Assembly: GCA_033558025.1 (NCBI GenBank)
Contig: JAUCEF010000012.1
Span: 3,534,001 to 3,598,000 of the forward strand
DNA: 64,000 nucleotides
Reading direction: 5' to 3'
From: Phytophthora sp. 'mugwort'
Taxonomy: Eukaryota; Oomycota; Peronosporomycetes; Peronosporales; Peronosporaceae
The position numbers were made by a program, and so were the translations under genes. The notes beneath the pieces were generated by a model. That model saw only the letters and a program-made list of their open reading frames with translations, had not been told where the DNA came from and did not search any database. Positions 35,737 to 44,527 of the stretch are shown here, in pieces (position 1 is the stretch's first letter; every line of letters begins with the position of its first letter).

Positions 35737-36822
35737 CTATTTGCGCTCGCGATACTGTCCGCGGTACGGAGTTAGAGAAATGAGGGACTGATCGAAAACT
35801 TTGGACACATCTTCCAAGCTTCCAAGGATGTGAAGCATCGGTGTCAGCATGTCGGATTCACTAATCACGCTCGTGACGCGGCCGTATCCAGCGTCCCAGT
35901 CGAACCGCGTTAACCCTCGCATGACAATTCTCCGACCCAGGAGTTTATCGGCAAGGGGGGACCTCGCGTTTTCTCCTTTGACTTGACGATACAAATGCGG
36001 GAAGACAGTGGCCAACGAGCGCTCCGTAATGGTAAAGCTGGTTGTGGTAGTGGCAAGGAGCGAGTCGCCGCTGCCCTTCTTGAGGCTATTAAGCTCCACC
36101 TGGACGTCGTGGAACCACAAGCTGAAGTACTTCCAGTTCCTCATGATCGACTCGGAACCGCGTCCCGCGTTGAACATGACGTCGACAGCCATTGTCGTCC
36201 GCAAGAAGTCCAGTTGCGCATTCTGCGCTGTGTTTCCGCGAACACCGAAGCGGAATAGTCGGAAGTACTCGACTGCCACGTTCCACAATGACTTCTCGGA
36301 TGGAACGGAAGTGGAAATGGCACGACGCCGTTGGTCGAGCTTCTGGATCTGCTGCTTGATCCGATACGTCTCCTTCTCGAGTTGTACCGTGTAGCTTTCC
36401 TTCTTCTTCCGGTAACGAATCTGCCTCAACCGACGGATTTCTCGTTGGTGCATCTTTTTTGACTCAATCCACTCCATCATCTTTGCTCTCTCGTCTTCAC
36501 CACCTTTGAAGCGAGGCTCCGGCTGAAGCGGTTGTGTCCTATCACTGCTGGAAACAGCTAGCAGCATGAGCTTGGAAGTTGGAAAGTCGTTCGACTCTTG
36601 TCTCTTCCGGTCCGTCGGTGAGAACTGATCATCTAGCGATGCTGCGGTATTGACAGGTGACTGGTAACGTCGATCCCAAGGGCCAGTGGAACTGATTGTC
36701 GCTGGCTCCTGTTGTCGTGGGTCGTATGGAGCGGTAAAGGATCTGTCGCGCTGTATCACGCCTCCAGCCACGTCTTCTCTTAGGATTCGGCCAGTCGGCG
36801 GATGCAGGACGCAGGAATTCAT
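35737..36822 (-). CDS. bZIP-type transcription factor, oomycete family
   Basis: Intact paralogue of the gene at 3271-4404. The frame is open from 36945, but I start at the Met at 36820-36822 because MNSCVLHPPTGRILREDV matches the N-terminal motif of the other two family members; the protein is then 361 residues. A Ser/Thr/Gln-rich region precedes the basic region RRLRQIRYRKKKESY (about residues 130-150). A coiled coil follows (KETYRIKQQIQKLDQRRR). The C-terminal conserved domain includes VEYFRLFRFGVRG, FSLWFHDVQVELNSLKKG, LLGRRIVMRGLTRFDWDAG and SESDMLTPMLHILGSLEDVS. Likely a nuclear DNA-binding dimer. As in its relatives, the invariant basic-region Asn of bZIPs is not obvious. No intron is needed. 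Confidence 0.8.
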   Translation of the reverse strand: MNSCVLHPPTGRILREDVAGGVIQRDRSFTAPYDPRQQEPATISSTGPWDRRYQSPVNTAASLDDQFSPTDRKRQESNDFPTSKLMLLAVSSSDRTQPLQPEPRFKGGEDERAKMMEWIESKKMHQREIRRLRQIRYRKKKESYTVQLEKETYRIKQQIQKLDQRRRAISTSVPSEKSLWNVAVEYFRLFRFGVRGNTAQNAQLDFLRTTMAVDVMFNAGRGSESIMRNWKYFSLWFHDVQVELNSLKKGSGDSLLATTTTSFTITERSLATVFPHLYRQVKGENARSPLADKLLGRRIVMRGLTRFDWDAGYGRVTSVISESDMLTPMLHILGSLEDVSKVFDQSLISLTPYRGQYRERK

Positions 36823-37092
36823 CGTTGTTTCGACTTGCAAGTCGCGTGATGAGTCGATGCTGACAGTTGAGAAATGCCAACGATGCGCTCTCGTGCTCAC
36901 TCCGGTTGGTTTGTGAGCTCTGGCAGCCGTCAACTTCGTAAACACAACAGATGTCGTGAACCTCTTTCCGTGATGATTGTTCCAAAAGAATCAGAGCGAG
37001 AGATAAACCAGCCATCGACGCGCCGAGCCCATCCGAAGAGCGCGCCGGGAAGGAGCGTTTCCAAGCAGAGATTATTAATAATCACCTTTACA

Positions 37093-37302
37093 TGTACAGT
37101 AATCTGCCTCGATAAAGAAGTCGGGCTCTGCATCGAGACTTGAAGATAATAAGGCATCTAGGGCAATACTCAAACAAAATCTAACAAAATCATTTACAAC
37201 GTTATGAAGGTTATCATTTGTTATAATTAATTGTTTTGGAGGCAGATTACTGTACCAGGTAATACATATACTATATATGTATTACCTGGTAGAGTAATCT
37301 GC
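37093..37302. repeat. Nested inverted repeats with a 29-base-arm hairpin
   Basis: Left arm 37242-37270 and right arm 37274-37302 are reverse complements with one mismatch and a 3-base loop, around the core TACCAGGTAATACATATA. A third copy of the outer part, TGTACAGTAATCTGCCTC, lies at 37093-37110, inverted relative to 37239-37255. This is typical of a small foldback element or the nested ends of a MITE. Confidence 0.75.
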
Positions 37303-37743
37303 ATACACTGTAGATGTGCTGGCCATTTCTCCGACATTGAACACCAAACATAATGGCTGAAACGGGGCGACCTACTCGCTGTGATGACACCGAGAGCCAT
37401 GACGGTCAGCATGACGCCTCTCGCCACTGTATGGAGATAGGGCAACAGTGCCAACATGGAAGTAACTCACTCGTGGGTTAGGTTTTTGCACGGGTTGTAT
37501 AGCAGATGGGCGCAGATACAGTACCGCAGATTCTCGAGTCGTCCGTCGCAGCCGTCCAATCTGTAGAGTAGAACAAGTTTACGTCCATGCACATCATGAA
37601 AATGTTATCTCTAGTAAATATGTTTCGAAGTTTCGATGTCACCACGCACCGTATGGAGTGCTGCAAAAGAAACGCTTAGACTAATATAATTCACGCGTCA
37701 CTTTATGTGTTAAGCCATTTAACCTAATCCTCCGAGGACCGAT

Positions 37744-37880
37744 GTCATTCTGGTCTTGCGATTTGCTTCGCAAAAGAATCGCTGCGCTCCCCATAGAAAT
37801 GGTTCTCTCACCGGCCAGGTACAAGGTTCAGCTCGCGGCGCTGGGCCCACCTCCGCATTCTGCATGGCCCAGCTTCCCGG
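37744..37880 (+). repeat. Dispersed repeat, copy 2 (SINE-like?)
   Basis: Aligns with the reverse complement of 5224-5355 through ATTTGCTTCGCAAA, CTGCGCTCC and GGCGCTGGGC...CCTCCGCA. No coding potential that looks real. Confidence 0.5.
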
Positions 37881-38663
37881 GTACCCCTCCGGGTTTAGTA
37901 GTCATAGCAAAGCCATTGGCTTCAGTGGAGCTTTCTCCGTTAGACGTTTTTATGTGACCTCCCCCCTCCTGCTGCGAAGTCACTCTTAAGCTTTATTTTT
38001 TCGACATAGATCGACTCTCGAAGGTACATGAAAACAAAAATGATCCCTATCTTCTCACACTTCCGTGTACAAAAACATTAACCCTCCACTTCCAAACATT
38101 TCCGAAACTACTGGTACAAAAGCATGCAAAAACTGGGCCCCCACACAAGAAGAACCCAAAGTCAGCTATGGCTTGTATGCGCGGGAATACTGGATTTACA
38201 TCCGTACGGCATATCATCCTGGCTGGTGAGTCATGACATCTTTCTCAAATTGTCATGTCGGTGGCCCCCTAGTACCAACAAATATCATCTTCATCGTTAG
38301 TGGAGCAATTGTTCATATGGCTCATTAAACTACCGTATTTGAGATCTCCTACTTCATACCATTGTTTCTTGAGGTTGTAGTGTTGAGCCCACCTTTTCTT
38401 GAAAAAAAGTACTTTGCTTGTAATATAGTTCATGTTTGGGCCGCTTTTGCACTATTTTTATACTGAATTAGGAGATCTCTCTGAATTCTCCGTAAAGTTC
38501 ACGTTATTCGTCTGAACCATTGTAACGAAATTGTCGCATTGATGAATAAGTATTTCCTTCGAGATGTTTAACTATAATATCCCATTGGCGCCCGTTTCAC
38601 TCGCTGAAGGGTTTGATTACTATTTTACTTCGAAGTATTAAGCGACACTTGGCGCTGCTAGTC
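37881..38663. other. No gene recognised
   Basis: AT-rich intergenic sequence with no ORF of note. Confidence 0.45.
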
Positions 38664-38800
38664 CAGTATCGAGCGCAGCATGCTTTGTACGTTTAAAATG
38701 CCTTCAACAATACGCTGGTAATTGGACTGGATTCCTTCTTCGCGGTAGCCACCTAGGTTGAGATATGGAGTTCCATCAGTTTGTCACGGAACCCGTTGCG
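38664..38800 (-). other. Possible 3' exon / unexplained coding signal
   Basis: Downstream of the coiled-coil ORF, one minus-strand frame gives RNGFRDKLMELHIST after a plausible splice acceptor (AG at 38801-38802). A second frame gives a protein-like run with YLNLGGYREEGIQSNYQ and IVEGILNVQSMLRSILD, stopping near 38664. Both cannot belong to one simple exon. One may be the true C-terminus of the coiled-coil protein. Confidence 0.35.
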
Positions 38801-38847
38801 CTATAACAAGATGAGAAAACAATCAGCCAGATTGTATATACCAACAC

Positions 38848-40134
38848 TTATACGAGCAGTAAAGTGACGAGGCCGTTGCCATAGGAACGATCAATCTGCA
38901 CCACTCCGTTGGCTACAAGTGAGTACAGCGCTCGAATGACGACCCCGTTGCCATTCGGCTTGCCGTGGTCTTTAAGCACCGCGCTGGCTTCTTGCTTGAG
39001 CTCGTTCACCCCCATCTCGCCGTCATATTCATAGAGTAAGTGCAGTAGCACCGCCTCTTCGCGCAGCGTTGGTGGATTGGTGTCCCGGGCTGTTAAAAGC
39101 TGGATGTCCACCATGTGCCTCATCTTCCTTTTGCGTCGAGCTAGCTCCAGCCTCAACGAGTCCACTTGATTCTGTACATCGGTTCTCTCCCTCTTCGCTT
39201 CCGCCAGTTCCTCCTTGAGCGCGGGCAAGTCGCGAATATTCTCCTCCAACTTCTCCTCCGTCTCCTCGGCGGCGATGATCTCTCTCTGGAGTGCCTCCTT
39301 CTCCTCCCTCAGCTCCCTGAGCACTTGTTCCCTGGCCGCAGCCGCCGCATCTGCCTCCACTTCCACACTCTGCATTTCCCTCTGCTTCCTCTGCTCAGCA
39401 AAGGCAGCCTGGCGTCGCGCCTTCTTCCTCTGCAGTGAGTCGATAGCTGCCTCCATGTCCCTTTTCTCCTCTGCACGGAGAGCCACTGCTTCCTGTAACT
39501 CAGCAATCTCAGCCTGAACGTCCTCTTCTTGTTCCTCGTCGTCCTCTTCCTGCTCTGTGTCTCCTCTGTCCTCGTCGGTCGCGTTCTCCTCCCTGAGCGC
39601 CTGCAGCTCAACCTCGCGCTCGGCAACAAGCTGCTCCCTCGCCTGCATTTGCTGCTCCCACGCCGTCTCTTCCTGTGCAAGTTGATTCTCTACTCGGTCC
39701 TGTAGTGCTACCTCGTCATCCGTGTGCTGCTCTTGGAGGAACAGTACGGTCTCGGACAGGGCCTCGAAGCGACGCAGAAGCCGCTCGCAGCGTCCAAGCG
39801 CCTCCTCCGAACCCGTTTCCGCAGCGATCTCGATCGCCAATCGATGAAGCTTCGTCTGCCACGTTTCCTGGCGGCCGGCGGCGTCGTTTTTAGCTGCGTA
39901 GGCTGCACTAGAGACTAGTGAGTAGAGCGATTGGAACGAATTGGACGCCGACTCTGATACGCGATGGCGCGGCTTGGAGCTCGAACTGGAGGCCTGTAAG
40001 GGAACCGACACGTGCGTCGAGGGCGAGCGGAACACACATGATCCTATGGACGCGCCTATATCGCGCAGGTCGATCGCGCACTGCTCGAGGCGGCGTGCGT
40101 CGGCGTCCACGCGACGGCGCTTGCGTTCTGACAT
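38848..40134 (-). CDS. Long coiled-coil protein with C-terminal winged-helix-like tail
   Basis: A frame open from 40272; I take the Met at 40132-40134 (MSERKRRRVDADARRLEQ), giving 428 residues. The basic N-terminus (KRKRRR-like) suggests a nuclear protein. A Ser-rich region follows to about residue 95, then nearly 250 residues of Glu/Gln/Arg-rich coiled coil with an acidic core (EDRGDTEQEEDDEEQEED). The last ~75 residues (REEAVLLHLLYEYDGEMGV, then ALYSLVANGVVQIDRSYGN) look like a winged-helix fold. I do not recognise the family. At the stop, a GT-AG intron of 53 bases (38801-38853, with a CTGAT branch-like site) could join a short exon ending at 38753 (RNGFRDKLMELHIST), giving 442 residues. 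It is divergent from the G-gamma gene, with start codons about 310 bases apart. Confidence 0.75.
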   Translation of the reverse strand: MSERKRRRVDADARRLEQCAIDLRDIGASIGSCVFRSPSTHVSVPLQASSSSSKPRHRVSESASNSFQSLYSLVSSAAYAAKNDAAGRQETWQTKLHRLAIEIAAETGSEEALGRCERLLRRFEALSETVLFLQEQHTDDEVALQDRVENQLAQEETAWEQQMQAREQLVAEREVELQALREENATDEDRGDTEQEEDDEEQEEDVQAEIAELQEAVALRAEEKRDMEAAIDSLQRKKARRQAAFAEQRKQREMQSVEVEADAAAAAREQVLRELREEKEALQREIIAAEETEEKLEENIRDLPALKEELAEAKRERTDVQNQVDSLRLELARRKRKMRHMVDIQLLTARDTNPPTLREEAVLLHLLYEYDGEMGVNELKQEASAVLKDHGKPNGNGVVIRALYSLVANGVVQIDRSYGNGLVTLLLV

Positions 40135-40390
40135 AGCGCGATATAATACTTTCAGTCGGAGAAGGCAATTCGGATGTGGGACACATGAAATAGCTGCAAT
40201 ATGTAAAACGTACTTAAAATAAGTAATAGCCGCTGGTATTTTTTTCCAGCAAATGGCAGTTTGGTGCCCCACCCGTTTGTATTGAAAGTGTGCTTTGCGT
40301 CACCGATCGATGTACCGAGGCCGTTTCCTTGCGAACAGCCACGAGTCGTGGCCCACGACAGGATCGAAAATCGTGGAAGGGCGTGGGGGG

Positions 40391-40405
40391 GCATTCCTTC
40401 ACTTT
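40391..40405 (+). promoter_or_regulatory. Oomycete-type initiator/core promoter of G-gamma gene
   Basis: GCATTCCTTCACTTT lies about 54 bases upstream of the start codon and closely fits the oomycete core promoter pattern (a CATTCC initiator followed at once by CA(A/T)TTT-like bases). It sits in the short divergent promoter shared with the coiled-coil gene. Confidence 0.55.
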
Positions 40406-40444
40406 TCGTCTCGCGCTCATCACTAGAGGCAACATCTTATTACC

Positions 40445-40733
40445 ATGTCAGACGCAGCCGCCAAGAAGCTTACGGAGGAGATAGCGCGGCTCGAGATGGA
40501 CCTCAAGACGCTCGAAGCCTCCTGCACCACGTCCGAAGCGGCCAAAAAGTAATTCAGCCATCGATGCATCGGAAACATGGTAGATCCACTCATTTTAATG
40601 CTGCTTGTTGTCTGTGCTCAGAATCGCCGAGTACTGCCAGAACACGGCGGACCCGCTTCTTGGAGAGAATGACGGTGGTCCGAACCCGTGGCAGCAGAGC
40701 GGCCAGGGCGGCGGCGGTTGCAGTATTCTGTAG
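40445..40733 (+). CDS. Heterotrimeric G-protein gamma subunit
   Basis: Two exons, 40445-40548 and 40622-40733, split by a 73-base GT-AG intron, encode 71 residues. Residues about 5-35 form a coiled coil (KKLTEEIARLEMDLKTLEAS). After the splice the protein reads IAEYCQNTADPLLG, then PNPW, which lines up with the YC...DPLL...NPF region of G-gamma (GGL) domains. The C-terminus is Gly-rich and ends CSIL, a CaaX box; the final Leu predicts geranylgeranylation, and membrane anchoring of a G-beta/gamma dimer. Without splicing, the frame would stop right after AAKK, so the intron is essential. The usual NPF is NPW here. It is convergent with SURF6 (143 bases between stops) and divergent from the coiled-coil gene. 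Confidence 0.88.
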
Positions 40734-40876
40734 ATCTTCAAGTTTGCAGCTTTCTCACCACCTCCTTCATTTATCTTATATGACCACACTCGGACAAATA
40801 CAACCACGATATACCCGCTCGTCTCGATGCAACTGGCAGTCTATATTATATACCTGAGCGTGTCTTAGCTTCTCAG

Positions 40877-42267
40877 CTACTTACTCGGTCCGGATGACTT
40901 CTTGCCCGCGGGCTTGCCCCCCTTCTTGTCAGCGTTCAGGAACGCCTCGCCCTTCTTGCCTTCAAAACCGGCGCGCTAAACAAAGTAAAATCATACACGT
41001 ACGGTAGTGTCAGACTACAGATCTCTTCGGTAATCACCTAAGCGTTTGCAGCTTACGTACCGGTCCTTTCCTGCCCTTCTTCTCGGCTGGCTTAGCCGCG
41101 TCCTTCTTGCTCCGGCCAAAAGCGTTGACCATCTTCTTCTTCTGTCTCTCCTTCTTTGACACTTCCACCTTTGCCGTGCGCTCCTTCCACTCCTTAGCAC
41201 TCTTCGACTTTGCCTTCTCCTTCTTTTTCAGCTTGGCACGCAGCAGCTTCGGGTCGTCCATCACAACCTGGCCTGCAGCCTGCTGAAGGGCGGTGTCCCA
41301 GCCCTTCGCCTTGGCCTTTTCCTTACCTTCCTCTGTCTTCTTCAGCTCCTCAAGACGCTGGGCATTACGCTCAGCCTTCTTCAGCAGGTTCTGAATACCA
41401 CGCACACTCTGTCCGTGACGGGTCTTGGGCTTGTTGTCCATTTCTGTGCCGTCATCCAGCAACAGACTGCCGTACGAGATAGAAGAAGCGTCCACTGTGG
41501 TGTCCACCACCTTCTTCTGTTCCGCACCCTCAGCCTTCGAAGTAGCCTCCTTCTCGCGCTTCTCAGCCTTGGCCTTGCTCTTGTTGGCCGCTGTCTTGCG
41601 CTTCTTCAGCGCGCGCTGCTCGGCCACCGCCTCAGCGCGGGACGGGCGCTTCTTACCCGTCTTCTCTTCGGCCTTACGTTGCTCGCGCATAGCCTGGATC
41701 TTAACAGCCAGACGAGCACGAAGACCCTCCAGACCGCCCTCTTCCTTGGCCGCAGTGGGGTTAATCGGCTTCACCTGCGCATGCTCCTTCTTCTCTTTCT
41801 GCTCAGCGGCCGCTGAGGCCTTCTGCCGCTCTTCGTTGCTCTGCTGCGCCGTTGGGGAGAACTTGGTGCGCTTCAGCAGATTCTTCTTGGACGACTCCTG
41901 CTGCTTTAACGCCTGTACATTCTGTGGTAACGCAGTTGCGAAGCATAATAAACTGTCAGGGTCGCTGAAGAACCTCGTACAGACAAAGAGCCTCATTAGA
42001 CGCGCAAGATGCTGCTCAATCCATTCAACGCTGTAAAACACGCTGTGGATATCGGTCTAGACGCCTCACCTTGTGATACTTCTTGGGTGCCGATTTCTTC
42101 CAGTTAGTCTCAGCATCCGTCGGGAAGTAAAAGGCCGCCGGGATATTTTCCATCGTATCGCAGAAGAAGCGGTCGTCCGCCTTTAAAGAGCGCAGCGTTT
42201 CATCGTCGCTAGTCGCATCCTGCGTCGCTGCCTGCAGCAACCTCCGACCAAGCAACATAGTCGCCAT
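40877..42267 (-). CDS. SURF6: SURF6/Rrp14-like nucleolar ribosome-biogenesis protein
   Basis: Three exons: 42267-42070, 41921-41061 and 40975-40877 (introns of 148 and 85 bases, both GT-AG), encoding 385 residues. The N-terminal part has DDRFFCDTMENIPAAFYFP. The rest is extremely Lys/Glu/Ala-rich, as expected for SURF6. The SURF6 domain includes SYGSLLLDDG, then KTRHGQSVRGIQNLLKKAER, KGWDTALQQAAGQVVMDDPK and KLLRAKLKKKEK. The last exon adds RAGFEGKKGEAFLNADKKGG, matching the RxGFEG end of the family. Known members act in the nucleolus in ribosomal subunit assembly. Start chosen at 42267; an alternative Met lies three codons on. Divergent from the CLPTM1-like gene (about 413 bases between starts). 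Confidence 0.88.
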
Positions 42268-42408
42268 CAAGCCGAAGTCCAAATGACGCCAATGTTGACT
42301 GGCGCACAAACTCGGACAATGCGGATTGGTTGAAACGATGATTGAGGAGAATTTATTGGATGATAAGCAGATTTGCAGAGTGAAGGTCGCTTCGCTTCCC
42401 CTGTCAGC

Positions 42409-42420
42409 ATTCCGCACTCG
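42409..42420 (+). promoter_or_regulatory. Initiator-like element upstream of CLPTM1-like gene
   Basis: ATTCCGCACTCG, preceded by AGC (giving GCATTCC), lies in the SURF6/CLPTM1 divergent region. The identical 12 bases occur at 55724-55735 upstream of the ATG1-like kinase, also next to a GCATTCC. This suggests a core promoter element. Confidence 0.4.
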
Positions 42421-42680
42421 TTGCCACGTTTCACTCTGGAAACGCGCACCAGTGCGGAATCCACAGGTGGAGACGCAAGAGGGCGAAGAACTGGCGACAT
42501 GAGGGTGCTCAGAATGCTTTGGGCCTGGACAACCTTCACCACTGTCTCCTGCGCGATCTTTGTGCGTTTTTTTTGTATGGTTGCGGGCGTCTCTAGCTTT
42601 GGATACGCGCGTAGAGGTTGCCGACGATCGACTAACGTGGCGCTTATGCTATTCGTCTCACTCCCTGCTGCTGTATGCGG

Positions 42681-44527
42681 ATGTGGCGGCGTGTTTTTGC
42701 TGTATTTATTACTGTATATAGTCGGCGTACATGGCGTTTGTGGGTCGCCAGGTGCGTTAAACGTCGATATATTGCCGCTTAAACGGTACACAGTGTGTCT
42801 ACATATTGACGTTGCATGTGTATACTTGACTGCAGGTGTTCAGGATCATGTACCCCACTTTTTCGGACAGCCCGAACACGCTGGACCCGCTATGGGGAGA
42901 AGGTCAACCGTTGGACGTGACGTGCTACTTGTCTTCTCATCCGCAATGGGACGCGACCAAGGACTTTAACGATGGAGCGGTGCGCATCGGAGCTTTCAAG
43001 TCGCTTACATTCGATTGGGCGAGCTCAAACTCTAGGCATCTGGACCTTAACATTTCTCGCCAGACGCTTGTAGAAATCTCAGACGACTCTAGGATGGCGA
43101 ACCAAATTTGGAACGCATTGAAGGGTAACGCATCCGTGTTCCTGCACGTCCACGTGACCCACTCGGAGTTCTCGCCCGACCCTAGTGAGAGAGAGCACTA
43201 TGACCAGTACAGAACTATTCACCAGGCCTTGAGTCTCGTCAAATATGCACCGAGACCTAATGATAAGAACGCCAGTTTGTTGCTGGCATCTCAGCTGCAT
43301 AGTGGGCCTAAGACAAAAGTGCAGGAAGAAGCAGGGACGATTTCGTACTGGAAACCAGCAGTGAGTGTCAGACTCGTGACGGATTTTACGAGGTACCCGG
43401 TGGAGGAGCTGCCAGTCATGGTGTATCAGAATCTACGCTACGTGCAGCACCCGATGGATCAGCGTTGGCGCTACTTGCCAGCACTCTACGTGGACGATTT
43501 ATCGCAGACGCAAGACAAGCTTGTGCCTTTAAACTCGACGTTGGATGATGGCAAAGGTGGCGAAGCTGTTTTTCCGCTGCAGCTGTCCTGGTCTCCGCTG
43601 TCATTTGCACGTTGGCAAATGCAGCTCACGTTTGCGACCGTGTTCGCCTCGCAGGAACAAATGGGTGTGCCATCTAGTGATCTGGATGCGCTCCGTTCCA
43701 TGGTAACGGACACTCACCCGGTGCTTCTAGCTGTAACGATGAGTGTCTCGTTGCTGCACTTGCTGTTCGACTGGCTGGCTTTCCGCCATGATGTGAGCTA
43801 CTGGCGTTCGAAAGGAGACAACGTTGTTGGTGTGTCGCTTCGCGCAATGGCGGCTGAGTTGGGCTCTCAAACTGTGGTGTTGGTGTATCTGATCGACCAA
43901 GATTCAACGCTCCTCGTCACAGGTCCACAGTTCATAAGCGTCGTACTGCTTATCTGGAAAGTCACGAAAGTCTGGCACGCTCAGCATCGGCAGCTTAGAA
44001 ACAAATCCAACGCAACAACTCCTGGAGCTGAAGACAAGACGAAAACGATGAATAAGCACAGTCTTCTACTTCTCGAGGAGACTCAACGCGCTGACTCGGT
44101 GGCCACGTTGCACATGTTCTTCGTGCTGGTGCCACTTGCTGCTGGATACGCTGTGTACTCGTTACTATACGTCCCCCACACCGGATGGTATGCCTGGTTT
44201 CTCGAGTCTCTCACGACAACCGTCTACGCCTTGGGCTTTGTGTTCATGCTCCCGCAGCTGGTCATCAACTACCGACTGAAGTCTGTAGCGCATTTGCAGT
44301 GGCGATTACTCATCTACCGTGCACTCAACACGTTTATCGACGACCTGTTCGCTTTTGTAATCAAGATGCCGACACTGCATCGGATCTCATGCTTCCGCGA
44401 CGACATCATCTTCGTCGTGTATCTGTACCAGCGGTGGGTCTATCCGGTGGACACCGAGCGACCGGGAAATGCCGCTGATGGGTCTCCCACCCCAGAGGAA
44501 TCCTCTAGCAAGCCCCACAATGAATAA
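42681..44527 (+). CDS. CLPTM1/CLPTM1L-family multi-pass membrane protein
   Basis: I model two exons, 42681-42751 and 42844-44527 (584 residues). The N-terminus, MWRRVFAVFITVYSRR, then WVARIMYP, is laid out like the start of CLPTM1L. An alternative acceptor 8 bases earlier with a start at 42731 (MAFVGRQ) gives 570 residues. The large luminal-type domain includes SYWKPAVSVRLVTDFTRYPV, then MVYQNLRYV and YLPALYVDDL. The membrane part has LHLLFDWLAFRHDVSYWRSK (strongly diagnostic), VLVYLIDQDSTLLV, LLIWKVTKVWHAQ, then FMLPQLVINYRLKSVAHLQW and DDLFAFVIKMPTLHRISCFR, all CLPTM1 hallmarks. Family members are ER/plasma-membrane proteins; lipid scrambling and receptor trafficking roles are reported in animals. 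The C-terminal tail is short, polar and Ser/Pro-rich. Confidence 0.88.

Noticed and set aside
39166..39680. ORFs of 90-123 residues inside the coiled-coil gene, both strands
   Set aside because: They are shadows created by the low-complexity Glu/Lys/Ala coding sequence of the real gene.
41415..42036. Plus-strand ORFs of 133 and 203 residues opposite SURF6
   Set aside because: Antisense shadows of a Lys/Ala-rich coding region; Leu/Ser-rich with no motif.
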